The notes under the pieces: model-generated
Database searches by the model: none
Told to the model about the DNA's origin: nothing
What the model saw: only the letters and a program-made list of their open reading frames with translations
Source: Pseudomonas azerbaijanoccidentalis
GTDB lineage: Bacteria; Pseudomonadota; Gammaproteobacteria; Pseudomonadales; Pseudomonadaceae
Reading direction: 5' to 3'
Length of the DNA stretch: 64,000 bases
NCBI RefSeq assembly: GCF_019145495.1
Contig: NZ_JAHSTU010000001.1
Location: 1,364,001 to 1,428,000 of the forward strand
Program-made: the position numbers and the translations under genes
Part shown: piece by piece, positions 1-8,628 of the stretch
How positions within the stretch are numbered: position 1 is the first letter of the stretch
How the letters are laid out: the number at the start of each line of letters is the position of its first letter

Positions 1-933
1 CTGGCGCAAGGCAAAGCCGAACTGACCGTTGTCGGACGGCGATTCGTTACCCCGCGAAGGGGCATACAAACCGCTGGCCTGCATCTGTTGATCGGTCAAC
101 ACCTGGCTCAGGTACAACGGCCCACAGCCCTTCTGGATCGCATCGCTGCTGGCGAAAAACGTGCCGCAACCATCCAGCACACTGGGCCGCCAGTTGTACT
201 GGTAGAAGCCTTCGAGGTTGGTGGTGTCCGTCAGGCCGAAGCTGAAGGAGACCATCTCCACCGGCAACTGCCCTTCCTTGATCTCCACGCCCGGGCGGTT
301 GAACGCCGAGACGTCCAGTGGGTTGATGACGTTGATGCCGTTCTGGATCAGCAGCGACTCGCCCCAGGACAACACCTGGTTGCCGACTTTCACGCTCAAG
401 GGGTGCTCGGCGATCTGGAAGTCTTTCCAGACGTAAGCGTCGAGCATCTCGAAACCCTTGAACTTGGACAGGTCGTCCCAGCCTGAATCATCGAAATCCT
501 TGAACCGCCCCTGACGGGTTTCATAGGCGTGGTCGTACCAGTATTTGAAGCGTATGAACGCGCCCTGGCCCTGGCCATCGAGACTGAAATCCGTGAGGCC
601 CTTGAACACCTGCGAGATGGGATCGCCCTTCTCGAAATTCAGCCGGTTATCGTCGGCACTGACACTGGTGCCATTGGCCTGCACGCCTTGCGCCTGAAAG
701 GCGTTGGCGCGGGTCATCAGGCTTTTGTCGGGGCCTTGGGTCGACCAGCTACTGCCCAGGCTCAATGTAGTTTTGGTCGACAGGCTCCAGTCTTCGTTGA
801 TGTCGAACGTGGTCGCACAGGCGGGTCCCGTCAATACGGCAATGATCGCCAGCGCAAGAGGTTGCGGGCGGGTGTGGCCAGGCCGATGCAGTCGTTGGCG
901 GACTGTGGCGGTGGCCGAGCGTTTTTTTATCAT
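1..933 (-). CDS. DUF1302 family outer-membrane-type protein (C-terminus cut by the left edge)
   Basis: Reading the minus strand from the ATG at 933 gives 311 open codons to the edge of the window, so only the N-terminal half is present. A GGAG lies about 8 nt before the ATG. The product has a positively charged leader, a hydrophobic stretch (LALAIIAVL) and a likely cleavage after ACA, then mature sequence beginning TTFDINEDWSL. The segments with LSWGES, INPLDVSAFNRPG and a long run of alternating aromatic and polar residues resemble DUF1302 proteins, which in Pseudomonas are predicted beta-barrel outer-membrane proteins, often next to DUF1329 and RND-type genes that may lie to the left. Family recognition is by eye and the function is unknown. 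Confidence 0.75.
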   Translation of the reverse strand, partial: MIKKRSATATVRQRLHRPGHTRPQPLALAIIAVLTGPACATTFDINEDWSLSTKTTLSLGSSWSTQGPDKSLMTRANAFQAQGVQANGTSVSADDNRLNFEKGDPISQVFKGLTDFSLDGQGQGAFIRFKYWYDHAYETRQGRFKDFDDSGWDDLSKFKGFEMLDAYVWKDFQIAEHPLSVKVGNQVLSWGESLLIQNGINVINPLDVSAFNRPGVEIKEGQLPVEMVSFSFGLTDTTNLEGFYQYNWRPSVLDGCGTFFASSDAIQKGCGPLYLSQVLTDQQMQASGLYAPSRGNESPSDNGQFGFALRQ

Positions 934-1085
934 TATTAGGCTCCGGTCAGGTTTGCTCAGCCTGGTCACGGTGCCTGAGGCGCTTTGATGACACGCAAGC
1001 GATGACTGACAAAAAGCAATCATCCTGGGGTTCTGGGTTGCAGCTTTTTGGTAGCGTACATATCCGTTGCTGCGGTAACGGTCAA

Positions 1086-1925
1086 TTACAGCCCCAACCG
1101 AAACTGCTTCGGCGTAATCCCAAAGTGCTTACGAAACGCCCGAATAAAATTACTCGGCTGCCGATACCCAAGCCGCTCGGCAATCCGCTCGATCGGCTGA
1201 TCCCCCGCCGTCAACCAATGCCGCGCCAACTCCAGACTGTCACTGCGAACATGCTGCGCAGCTTCAACCTGCCAATGCCGCAACATGCTCTGATGCAAAA
1301 ACGGATTAGCCCCCAGCAACGGCTCATCAAGAGTGTCCAGCGCCATCAACAGGCACGGATGCGGACCGCGCGACACCTTGATGCCGACACTGCGCAACCA
1401 CTCGCCAGCCGCCTGCTCCGGCGTCAACGTCACCCCGACAAACACCTCACCCGGCGCCCGCCCCAGCCGTCGGGCGATGTTGCGTACCAGGCTCAATGTC
1501 GCCGCATCCAGACCGAAAAAATGCGGTGCCTGATAAACCCCGCGCAAGTGCAGGCGGGCCTGGCCATCGACCTCTTCCAGATGCGCCTGCACGTAATTGG
1601 TCACACGGGGCAGGTACTCGGTGAAACACGCCAGACTGGCGCGAAGGGTCGCGGCGGAGTCCAGCAAAATGTTCAAGCCTTGCAGGCTGGTAGTCGCCAT
1701 GCCGTTGACCAGTTCACAGCCAAACGTTGCGCCCGCACCCTGTCGCTCGCACTCACTCCACAACTGTTCGACCAGGTGCGCCGGAACGTGCAGCCCCTGC
1801 CCGTCCAGCCACGACAGGCAAATGCCGGCGCGTTCAAGCAATTGATCGCGACACAAACCCGACTGCTGGGCGTGGCTGAGAATGGTGCGGGTGAAGGCGC
1901 TGGAGATGAACGGTTGGCTGGTCAT
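1086..1925 (-). CDS. AraC family transcriptional regulator lacking one helix-turn-helix
   Basis: The product has 279 residues. Its N-terminal ~220 residues match the arabinose-binding-like domain of the OruR/AraC subfamily of about 330-340 residues. The C-terminus holds the recognition-type helix-turn-helix IERIAERLGYRQPSNFIRAF followed by FGITPKQFR, which is typical of the second AraC HTH. The region that should hold the first HTH (motif like LS-P-TL-RRL) is missing: the sensor domain runs almost directly from WQVEAAQ into HVRSDSLELARHWL. This looks like an in-frame deletion of roughly 50 residues. It is divergent from the LysR gene at 2023 and next to the DUF1302 gene, either of which could be its target. 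DNA binding may be impaired. Confidence 0.8.
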   Translation of the reverse strand: MTSQPFISSAFTRTILSHAQQSGLCRDQLLERAGICLSWLDGQGLHVPAHLVEQLWSECERQGAGATFGCELVNGMATTSLQGLNILLDSAATLRASLACFTEYLPRVTNYVQAHLEEVDGQARLHLRGVYQAPHFFGLDAATLSLVRNIARRLGRAPGEVFVGVTLTPEQAAGEWLRSVGIKVSRGPHPCLLMALDTLDEPLLGANPFLHQSMLRHWQVEAAQHVRSDSLELARHWLTAGDQPIERIAERLGYRQPSNFIRAFRKHFGITPKQFRLGL

Positions 1926-2022
1926 GGCAAGCTACGACGAGAAGACAGGCGTGTACTTATGCCAGCCCCTGTGATATCGATCCAATGCATTAAAAGTATC
2001 CGCCGAATGCAGGAGACGCATG

Positions 2023-2952
2023 ATGGACCTACGACAGCTTCGCCACCTCGTCGCACTGGCCGATTACCGCAGTTTTGGCCGAGCTGCCGAGGCGATCAAT
2101 CTCAGCCAGCCGGCCTTTAGCCGAAGCATCCAGACCCTGGAACGGGATCTCGATTGCCTGCTGGTGGAGCGCAGCAGTCGTGAATTCCGTCTGACCGGTC
2201 AGGGCGAACTGGTGCTGCAACATGCCCGGCGCCTGCTCGCCGGCAGTCAGGCACTGCACAACGAAATCACTCAATACAACGGCCTCACCGGCGGCGAACT
2301 GCGTTTCGGTTGCGGCCCTTATCCGGCACAACTGCTGGTGCCCGAAGCCTTGGCGCAATTCATCCAGGCCCATCCGGCAATCCGCATCAGTTTCCATCAG
2401 GGCGACTGGGAACAACTGGCGCTGTGGTTGCGTGAGCAACAGATCGAATTCCTGGTGGCCGACGCGCGCCATTTCACTGGTGATCCGCAATACCTGGTGC
2501 AGCTGTTGCGCCCTCGACGCGGGCGCTTTTTCTGCCGTGTCGATCACCCCTTGGCCCAGCGTGAAAACCTGTCCTTGCGCGCCCTGCTCGACTACGCCGT
2601 GGTGGGCACACGCATTCCGCCGATGATTCGCAAGATCCTCGCCGATGCTCAGGGCGAGCCGGACTTCAACCCCAGTGTCGAATGCGCCCAGTTCGATGCC
2701 ATCTGCCGCGTGGTGAGGCGCTCCGACGCAGTGGGCATCGCCACCATGGAAGCCCTGGCCGAACAGGTCGAACAGGGGCTGATACAGCTGCTTAGTTTTG
2801 ACGATATCCCCAGCGACGACCCCGGATTGCTGCTGCACTATGGCATTGTCAGCCGCGTCGGTTATTCCCTGACACCGGCGGCGTTGGCGATGGTGGAGGC
2901 GATTGTGCGGGTCGACGAATATTTATTGGCAGGAATGCCACGCCCCCTGTAG
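2023..2952 (+). CDS. LysR family transcriptional regulator
   Basis: The product has 309 residues with a canonical N-terminal winged HTH (DLRQLRHLVALADYRSFGRA, then INLSQPAFSRSIQTLE) and a C-terminal periplasmic-binding-protein-like effector domain. Two ATGs are possible, at 2020 and 2023. AGGAG at 2011-2015 is 7 nt from the second and only 4 nt from the first, so 2023 is preferred. It is divergent from the AraC-type gene ending at 1086, with a 97-nt shared upstream region. The stop codon lies inside the REP-like palindrome that follows. The effector and target are unknown. Confidence 0.87.
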   Translation: MDLRQLRHLVALADYRSFGRAAEAINLSQPAFSRSIQTLERDLDCLLVERSSREFRLTGQGELVLQHARRLLAGSQALHNEITQYNGLTGGELRFGCGPYPAQLLVPEALAQFIQAHPAIRISFHQGDWEQLALWLREQQIEFLVADARHFTGDPQYLVQLLRPRRGRFFCRVDHPLAQRENLSLRALLDYAVVGTRIPPMIRKILADAQGEPDFNPSVECAQFDAICRVVRRSDAVGIATMEALAEQVEQGLIQLLSFDDIPSDDPGLLLHYGIVSRVGYSLTPAALAMVEAIVRVDEYLLAGMPRPL

Positions 2953-3022
2953 GAGCTGCCGCAGGCTGCGATTTTGCCTTTGAAACAAGATCAAAAGATC
3001 ACAGCCTGCGGCAGCGCCTACA
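2949..3022. repeat. REP-type inverted pair (GTAGGAGCTGCCGCAGGCTGC family)
   Basis: Two copies of a GTAGGAGCTGCCGCAGGCTG-type unit face each other around a short A-rich spacer. They fill the space between the LysR gene and the convergent LysR gene at 3043. The same family recurs at 43456-43528 with nearly identical arms. Such paired units are typical REPIN elements of Pseudomonas fluorescens-type genomes. The left arm begins within the stop codon of the preceding gene. Confidence 0.8.
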
Positions 3023-3042
3023 AAGTGCTTTTAATGGCAAGT

Positions 3043-3957
3043 TTAGGCGCGGCGTGCCAATGCTTGCGTGGTGCGAGGTTCGCCCAATGCGCGCAGCAAA
3101 CAATGCATCGCCTCTTCGCGGCTGCGTTCGAAGCGATAGCGGGCCTCGATGTACAGCGCCAGTTTCAGCTGCACCGGCTCATCCAGTGGCAATGGCACCT
3201 GATGCAAGCCCAACACTGTGGCTACGCGGCTCGGCAGGCTCATGCCGAACGGTTGCCGGTCGGCCATCAATTTCGCCGCCAGGGTGCTTTGGGTGCTCAC
3301 CGCCAAAGTACGGCGCAATCCCTTCAGGCCGAGTTGAAGATCCACAGGGCTGAGCCCGTCGCGGCGGCTGGAGATCTGGATCTGCGGTTGTTGCAGGTAG
3401 GCCTCCAGCGTGCGCGGCGGCTCCTTCAACGCGGCGCCATAGGCAAACACGTAGTGATCGGCCGGGAGCACTTGTTTGTGCAGGCCGGCCAAACCGGCCA
3501 GGGGCTGGTCGAGGTCGATCAGGATGTCCAGTTTGCCACTCGCCAGTTCCTGCAAGGCGTCGCGTCGCCGAGGCTGGAAGTAGCGGACCTGCCAGTCGGC
3601 ATGGGGCGATTCAAGCAAGGCATCGAGCAACACCGGTTGCAGGCAGTCCAGGCAACTGACGCGCAACAGCGGATTGTTTTGCCGTGCGGCGGGAATCATC
3701 CGCAAGCCATCGCGCAAGGACTCCAGTGCAGCGCGCACGTAATCAGCCAGGCGATGGGCGACCAGCGTCGGGGTCACGCCCAGGCGACTTTTGATGAACA
3801 GCGGATCACCGCACAACTCGCGCAGACGGCGCAGCGCATTGCTCATGGCCGGTTGCGACAGGCACATCACTTCAGCGGCGCGGGTGACACTGCGCTGCTG
3901 GTAGATCGCATCGAAGGCGAGCAGCAGGTTCAGGTCGAGCTGGCGTAAATCAAGCAT
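3043..3957 (-). CDS. LysR family transcriptional regulator (NodD/NahR-like HTH)
   Basis: The 304-residue product starts MLDLRQLDLNLLLAFDAIYQ, with SVTRAAEVMCLSQPAMSNAL as the HTH and LRELCGDPLF after it, a pattern typical of the NodD/NahR/PcpR subgroup. The C-terminal effector domain is complete. A GGAG lies upstream of the ATG. It is convergent with the preceding LysR gene and divergent from the AraC gene at 4029 (71 nt between the starts), so it may regulate that gene or itself. No obvious metabolic target is adjacent. Confidence 0.87.
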   Translation of the reverse strand: MLDLRQLDLNLLLAFDAIYQQRSVTRAAEVMCLSQPAMSNALRRLRELCGDPLFIKSRLGVTPTLVAHRLADYVRAALESLRDGLRMIPAARQNNPLLRVSCLDCLQPVLLDALLESPHADWQVRYFQPRRRDALQELASGKLDILIDLDQPLAGLAGLHKQVLPADHYVFAYGAALKEPPRTLEAYLQQPQIQISSRRDGLSPVDLQLGLKGLRRTLAVSTQSTLAAKLMADRQPFGMSLPSRVATVLGLHQVPLPLDEPVQLKLALYIEARYRFERSREEAMHCLLRALGEPRTTQALARRA

Positions 3958-4028
3958 GGTCTTGCTCCGGCAAATCGCTTAACGTCGAGCAGCCTAACCA
4001 GTGTTTCGCCAGACGCCGTGAGCCCTAC

Positions 4029-5084
4029 ATGACAAAAAGCGATCAGGCATCGGACAATCAACCTTTGCCCAATGCGTTCTACGCCCCGACCTTGCTGCCA
4101 GCCATCGAAGAACTGCTGGCGCGCGGGGTTGCCCGGGAGCGTATCGAAGCGTTGTTCCGCCGCAGCCTGTTCGAATTGCGCACGCCGTTCATGCGCGTGC
4201 CGCTCTTTCTGTCGCGGCGTTTCTGGGCGTTTGCGCTGGAGCAGACCGGCGATCCGTTGATCGGTCTGGCGGCAGGTCGGCGCTTTGTTTCCACGGCCAC
4301 CAATGGCCTGACGTATTTGTTCGACGTGGCCGCGTCACTGGACAGCGCGTGCCAGTATTTCGTACGTTTTTTCCCATTTTTCAACGGCCACTTTGAAGCG
4401 CGCATTGTGCGCGGCGAGCACGATGTGCAGCTGCAATTGCTCGACCGTGGCAGCGTCAGGGCCGGCGCGCCGACCGCTGATTACATCCTCATCAGCCTGT
4501 GCAGCATGCTGCGGCGCAAGTTTCTGGCCAGCGGCCTCGGACGTGATCCGATCCTCGGCGTCGACCTGGCATCTGCCTGCACGCACAACCCTGGACAGCA
4601 CGAGCAAGCACTGCGGGTGCCAGTACGCTGGGGGGCGCCACAGCATGCGATCCGCCTCGACCCGCAACTGTTCGTCACGGCGCTGACGCCCGGCAATCAT
4701 GAACTGGAGCAGACCCTGATCGAACTGCTGGAGCAAACCCGCCACAACAGCGAGCCGACCTTGCTGGAACAGGTCAGTGATCACCTGATCGCCGACCTCG
4801 CCAACGCCAACTGGCAGCAGTTCTGCACCGCCCAGCATTTGATCGAGCGCACCGCAGCGCGTCGTTTGAAGGCGTTGGGCTGGAGTTTTTCAGAGGTGCT
4901 GGATGAGTATCGCCGCTGCCGTGCCGAAGACTATTTGCAGGCGGTGGATCTGGAGTTGGTGGAGATTTCCGACCGACTGGGTTACAGCGATGTGCAGAGT
5001 TTCAACCGGGCGTGTTTGCGGTGGTTGGGCTGTGCGCCGGGGGTGTATCGGGCGCGGTGTGGGCAGGCTCTGAACTTGAGTTGA
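4029..5084 (+). CDS. AraC family transcriptional regulator (full length)
   Basis: The 351-residue product has an N-terminal arabinose-binding-like sensing domain. Its C-terminal AraC DNA-binding region carries both helix-turn-helix units: IERTAARRLKALGWSFSEVL, then VEISDRLGYSDVQSFNRACL and WLGCAPGVYR. The length fits the ~340-residue OruR/ArgR-type group. The start gives MTKSDQASD; no strong Shine-Dalgarno is visible. It is divergent from the LysR gene at 3957 and followed by a REP pair. Unlike the gene at 1086, both HTHs are intact. The effector is unknown. Confidence 0.85.
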   Translation: MTKSDQASDNQPLPNAFYAPTLLPAIEELLARGVARERIEALFRRSLFELRTPFMRVPLFLSRRFWAFALEQTGDPLIGLAAGRRFVSTATNGLTYLFDVAASLDSACQYFVRFFPFFNGHFEARIVRGEHDVQLQLLDRGSVRAGAPTADYILISLCSMLRRKFLASGLGRDPILGVDLASACTHNPGQHEQALRVPVRWGAPQHAIRLDPQLFVTALTPGNHELEQTLIELLEQTRHNSEPTLLEQVSDHLIADLANANWQQFCTAQHLIERTAARRLKALGWSFSEVLDEYRRCRAEDYLQAVDLELVEISDRLGYSDVQSFNRACLRWLGCAPGVYRARCGQALNLS

Positions 5085-5097
5085 TTGGACCGACGCC

Positions 5098-5162
5098 ATC
5101 GCGAGCAGGCTCGCTGCCACATTGAAATGCATTTCACATGTGGCAGCGAGCCTGCTCGCGAT
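5098..5162. repeat. REP/REPIN palindrome (ATCGCGAGCAGGCTCGC family)
   Basis: Arms of 24 nt (ATCGCGAGCAGGCTCGCTGC continued by CACA) form a perfect inverted repeat around a 17-nt AT-richer spacer, between the convergent AraC gene and the membrane sulfatase-like gene. The same family recurs at 26211-26276, 41131-41222 and 53464-53557. Confidence 0.85.
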
Positions 5163-5187
5163 AGGGCCAGACCAGGCTACCAAAACC

Positions 5188-6891
5188 TCACTGCCCCACT
5201 GCCACACTGGACCCCGCCTGCTCCGGTGTCACAATGCTGTTGAGGTCGATGTGTTTCCACTCGGGCTTGGCGCCCAGCCGCGCATTGAACCGATAGTTGA
5301 AGGTGAAATCATCACCTGTGGCCACGTTCAACGGTTTGCCATACACCGCCTCCACTCCCGCCAGGTCGTAGCCCATCAACTGCAGCAAGGTCGGGAAGAT
5401 GTTGTAGTGGCTGGAGCGATCCTTGTTGCCGACCAGCTGCGCCTGCCAGTCTAGGGTTTTCAAACCGCTGCCCTGGATCACCACCAAAGGCACCAGACCT
5501 TCTTCCTCCACCGGGTCGCCACCGCAATGGGTGTTCAGGCCAGGGTTGCCGCGCTCATGCAAGTCCTGTCCGTGATCGGAGGTGTAGATCAGCAGCGCGT
5601 TGTTCAAATTAGCCTGGGCGAACACCCGCGAGAAAAACTCCCCGACATTCCACAGCAAGGTGTTTTTGTAGGCATTGCGGTACAACACCCAGTCATCGGG
5701 CTGGCCGTTGAAACCATCGCGCTTGCCGGTGTCGGCCACTTCGACGAATTGCCCCCGCGGCAGCGTCGGTCGGTAAGCCATGAAGGCGTCCGGGTATTTG
5801 TCATGCACGGGAAAGTGTGCGCCGACCTTGTTGATCACCACCAATTGCGCCTTGTCGTCGTTGAGCAGTTCGATCAGTTTCGCCGCTGCGGCCATGTCGC
5901 GGTCGCGCACGCTGGTCTGGTCGAATTGCACGAACTCGTCGATGTCCTTTTTCTCGGTGTCGTTCATCAGGTTCTGCAGATTGCCGCCGGTACGTTGCGC
6001 GTCAATGTAGACCGTGCGCAGGCCCGCCTTTTTCGCGTACTGCCAGATCGACGGCAGCGTGCTGTTGATGCGCATGTAATCGCCGCGAGTACCGCCGTAA
6101 CGCAAGGTGATGTTGGTGTCGGCGCTGCAATTGGCGATTGAAGCGGCGTAGCCGTAGTTGAAGATGTCGACCCCGGGGCGCGGCTCTTTCAGGTTGCTGT
6201 GCACGCCGAACGGCGCGTTGATGTCGAGGTAATTGCCGGAGATGCTTTCGTCGATGATCAGCACAATGTCGTGGCTCACCGCTTGATCGACGCGCGTCAG
6301 GCTCACCGGTTCGCGCGGGCCAACGGTGTTATGCAGGGATTCGTAGGCGAACAGGTTCAGATAGGCCAGTGGCGTGTACATCTGCGGCAGGCCACGTGCG
6401 CCCTCACCCGCGCGCACGAACAGCACCGCACTCAGGAGCAACACACCCAGCAGCGGCGCCGCCACCAATACCGGGCCGGACACGGGAAAGCGTCGCCGTG
6501 GCTTGAGGCCGACACCTAGCAGCAGCGGCAAACCGCCGAGCACGCCGCTGATGATTGCATCGCGGTACTGGATGATCGCTTCCTGGATGAAGCCCCCCGA
6601 GTACACCAGCGAGACGAAGCTGCTGTAGGTCAGGTAATCGGCGGTGACTTTTGAATACACATCAAAAAACACGGCCGAGCCAAATATCGCCAATGCAAAT
6701 AAATGTCTAATAAATGTTTGGCGAATGTGGGCCGACATCAACAGTGCAACTGTCAATACGACGAACATTCCGACAAATAAAACTAACGGAAAGGTTATTC
6801 CGATCGCACTGATACGCCCAAAGTAATAGTCGTAATGGGTAATCAAATAGACAGCAATTAATATTTCTTTGATATATCGAATCATAGACAT
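5188..6891 (-). CDS. Membrane phosphoethanolamine transferase-like / sulfatase-fold protein
   Basis: The ~567-residue product has about four N-terminal hydrophobic segments within residues 1-165, then a periplasmic alkaline-phosphatase/sulfatase-fold domain. The start of that domain, HDIVLIIDES, corresponds to the VLVVGET block of EptA/CptA-type lipid A phosphoethanolamine transferases, with Ser near residue 216 in place of the usual Thr nucleophile. TSDHGQDL and NTHCGG match the metal-binding Asp-His block and the later His block. The ATG at 6891 is chosen over the upstream TTG at 6897 (AAAGAG 7 nt before). It is divergent from the exopolysaccharide operon and could decorate lipid A or polysaccharide; the substrate is an inference. 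Codons at the N-terminus (6640-6890) are clearly AT-richer than the neighbourhood. Confidence 0.8.
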   Translation of the reverse strand: MSMIRYIKEILIAVYLITHYDYYFGRISAIGITFPLVLFVGMFVVLTVALLMSAHIRQTFIRHLFALAIFGSAVFFDVYSKVTADYLTYSSFVSLVYSGGFIQEAIIQYRDAIISGVLGGLPLLLGVGLKPRRRFPVSGPVLVAAPLLGVLLLSAVLFVRAGEGARGLPQMYTPLAYLNLFAYESLHNTVGPREPVSLTRVDQAVSHDIVLIIDESISGNYLDINAPFGVHSNLKEPRPGVDIFNYGYAASIANCSADTNITLRYGGTRGDYMRINSTLPSIWQYAKKAGLRTVYIDAQRTGGNLQNLMNDTEKKDIDEFVQFDQTSVRDRDMAAAAKLIELLNDDKAQLVVINKVGAHFPVHDKYPDAFMAYRPTLPRGQFVEVADTGKRDGFNGQPDDWVLYRNAYKNTLLWNVGEFFSRVFAQANLNNALLIYTSDHGQDLHERGNPGLNTHCGGDPVEEEGLVPLVVIQGSGLKTLDWQAQLVGNKDRSSHYNIFPTLLQLMGYDLAGVEAVYGKPLNVATGDDFTFNYRFNARLGAKPEWKHIDLNSIVTPEQAGSSVAVGQ

Positions 6892-7275
6892 TCCCAAACT
6901 CTTTCACGGCGAGGGTCAATAAGTAGTCGGCCATTTTTTGACACTAGCACCTTGCCATCAAAGCGCAAGAAATGACGCAAACGAGACGAAAGCGTCAAAA
7001 AATAATCGTCTCAAATCTGACACACTCAAGTGCCTACAAGCCTTGTATTTCAAGCCTTACGACCGTTTATCGCTTTCCTGAAAATTGTTCATGCTGCTTA
7101 AAATCACGGTAAACCCAACTGCGGCAAGCCTTTGATGGCAATTGGCCCCCCAAAACCGGGGGTGTCTTACACTTTTAACATGTCATTTTGCTGACACGGT
7201 TTTCCAAGGCTGGGCTATACCCCTTTTGACAGTCTCATTTCTGATCTTTCCAGCGAACTTACGAGGCACGCCAAT
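6892..7275. other. AT-rich divergent intergenic region upstream of the exopolysaccharide operon
   Basis: These 384 nt contain no coding sequence that I can support. The composition is clearly AT-richer than the surroundings, as is the adjoining 5' end of the sulfatase-like gene. It holds a short GC hairpin (five C at 7147-7151 facing five G at 7158-7162) without a T tract, the inverted repeat and promoter-like elements described at 7181-7220, and several further copies of TGACA-like words. It probably carries the promoters and regulatory sites for both divergent units. Confidence 0.6.
7181..7220 (+). promoter_or_regulatory. Candidate sigma-70 promoter with overlapping TGTCA-N6-TGACA operator
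   Basis: CTGACA at 7191-7196 and CTATAC at 7215-7220 are separated by 18 nt and resemble -35 and -10 boxes for the polysaccharide operon that starts at 7276. The -35-like box is the right arm of a perfect inverted repeat, TGTCA (7181-7185), 6 nt, TGACA (7192-7196), a plausible repressor or activator site. Short-motif matches are weak evidence; no transcription start is known. Confidence 0.35.
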
Positions 7276-8628
7276 ATGGACGTGAGCGTATTTGGTACGG
7301 GCTATGTTGGCCTTATACAAGCAGCGGCACTGGCCGATGTCGGACATCGTGTCTTATGTGTCGACATTGATCCCAATAAGATCAAGCAACTTCAACAGGC
7401 CGTACCGCCGATCAGTGAACCGGGACTTTCCGGCACGCTGGAAGAAAACATCAAGGCCGGTCGTTTGCTCTTCTCCACCCAGGCCAGCGACGCGGTCGAA
7501 CACGCCGAGCTGATTTTCATCGCCGTCGGCACGCCTGCTGATGAAGACGGCTCCGCCGACCTGACTCACGTGCTGAATGTGGCCCGGCAGATCGCCAGTT
7601 ACATGGAGGCTGATCGCACCCTGATCATCAAGTCTACAGTGCCGGTCGGCACCGCTGACCAGGTCGCCGCCTCCGCTCTCAAGGAACTGCAACGCAGGGA
7701 CAAGGGCGCGCTGAAGGTGCGGGTGGTGTCCAACCCCGAATTTCTCAAGGAAGGCAGCGCCCTGGCCGACTGCATGCGCCCGGACCGGATCATAGTCGGC
7801 ACCGACGATGACGAAGCCCGCAACCAGATGAGCGAGTTGTACGCGCCCTTCTGCCGCAACCATGAAAAGCTCATGTTCATGGACAACCGCAGTGCCGAGC
7901 TGACCAAGTACGCCGCGAATGCGATGCTCGCCACCCGCATCAGTTTCATGAACGAACTGGCCAACCTTACCGAATTGCTGGGTGCCGACATCGAAGCGGT
8001 GCGCAAAGGCATCGGTTCGGACCCGCGCATCGGCTACCACTTCATCTATCCCGGTTGCGGCTTCGGCGGTTCGTGCTTCCCCAAGGATCTGCGCGCCCTG
8101 CTGCACACCGCCGAACACAACGGCATGCCCCTGCGCCTGTTGCGCAGCGTCACCGACGTCAACGACAGCCAGCGCCACATCCTGTTCAGCAAACTCAAGG
8201 CGCAGTTCCCGCAAGGGCTGGCCGGCAAGTCCATCGCGATCTGGGGTCTGGCCTTCAAGCCCAACACCGATGACATGCGCGAAGCGCCCAGCCGCTATCT
8301 GATGGATGCCCTGTGGGCCGAAGGCGCCAGCGTGCAGGCCTATGACCCGGAAGCCATGTCCGAATGCCGGCGTATTTATGGCTATCGCAATGACCTGCAC
8401 CTGTGCGCCACCCGCGACGACACCCTCGAAGATGCCGACGCACTGGTGATCTGCACCGAATGGAAAAACTTCCGCGTGGTCGACTTCGACCTGCTGGCGA
8501 GCAAGCTGCGTTCGCGGGTGATCATCGACGGGCGCAACCTCTACAACCCGGAACACGTCGCGGCGGCCGGCCTGCACTACAGCGGCATCGGCTTGCGTCA
8601 CGTCGTACCCGAGGCGCCACGCCCATGA
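7276..8628 (+). CDS. ugd: UDP-glucose 6-dehydrogenase
   Basis: It oxidises UDP-glucose to UDP-glucuronate with two NAD+. The 450-residue product has the N-terminal dinucleotide motif VFGTGYVGL (residues 5-13), the STVPVGT block, the NPEFLKEGSA block, and the catalytic cysteine in GCGFGGSCFPKD (Cys267). A C-terminal UDP-binding domain follows. The length is standard for the family. It is the first gene of the polysaccharide operon, and its stop overlaps the ATG of the UDP-sugar epimerase at 8625 by 4 nt. It should supply the acidic sugar nucleotide for the polymer. A GDP-mannose dehydrogenase is the alternative, but the pairing with a glucuronate epimerase favours Ugd. Confidence 0.93.
   Translation: MDVSVFGTGYVGLIQAAALADVGHRVLCVDIDPNKIKQLQQAVPPISEPGLSGTLEENIKAGRLLFSTQASDAVEHAELIFIAVGTPADEDGSADLTHVLNVARQIASYMEADRTLIIKSTVPVGTADQVAASALKELQRRDKGALKVRVVSNPEFLKEGSALADCMRPDRIIVGTDDDEARNQMSELYAPFCRNHEKLMFMDNRSAELTKYAANAMLATRISFMNELANLTELLGADIEAVRKGIGSDPRIGYHFIYPGCGFGGSCFPKDLRALLHTAEHNGMPLRLLRSVTDVNDSQRHILFSKLKAQFPQGLAGKSIAIWGLAFKPNTDDMREAPSRYLMDALWAEGASVQAYDPEAMSECRRIYGYRNDLHLCATRDDTLEDADALVICTEWKNFRVVDFDLLASKLRSRVIIDGRNLYNPEHVAAAGLHYSGIGLRHVVPEAPRP

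Noticed and set aside
1002..2120. A long plus-strand open frame across the AraC-type gene
   Set aside because: It is antisense to a gene with clear AraC homology; the frame is rich in Arg/Gln/Pro as expected for an opposite-strand reading of GC-rich coding DNA.
5098..5162. Palindromic repeats as a CRISPR array or transcription-factor operators
   Set aside because: They occur as single inverted pairs at 3' ends across the window, without regular spacers; REP elements explain them.
7226..7260. TTGACA at 7226-7231 as a -35 box, and GAACTT at 7255-7260 as an AlgU-type -35 box for ugd
   Set aside because: No acceptable -10 sequence lies at the right distance from either.
8403..8624. Upstream extension of the UDP-glucuronate epimerase gene
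   Set aside because: It lies wholly within ugd in another frame, and the Rossmann motif begins directly at the ATG at 8625.
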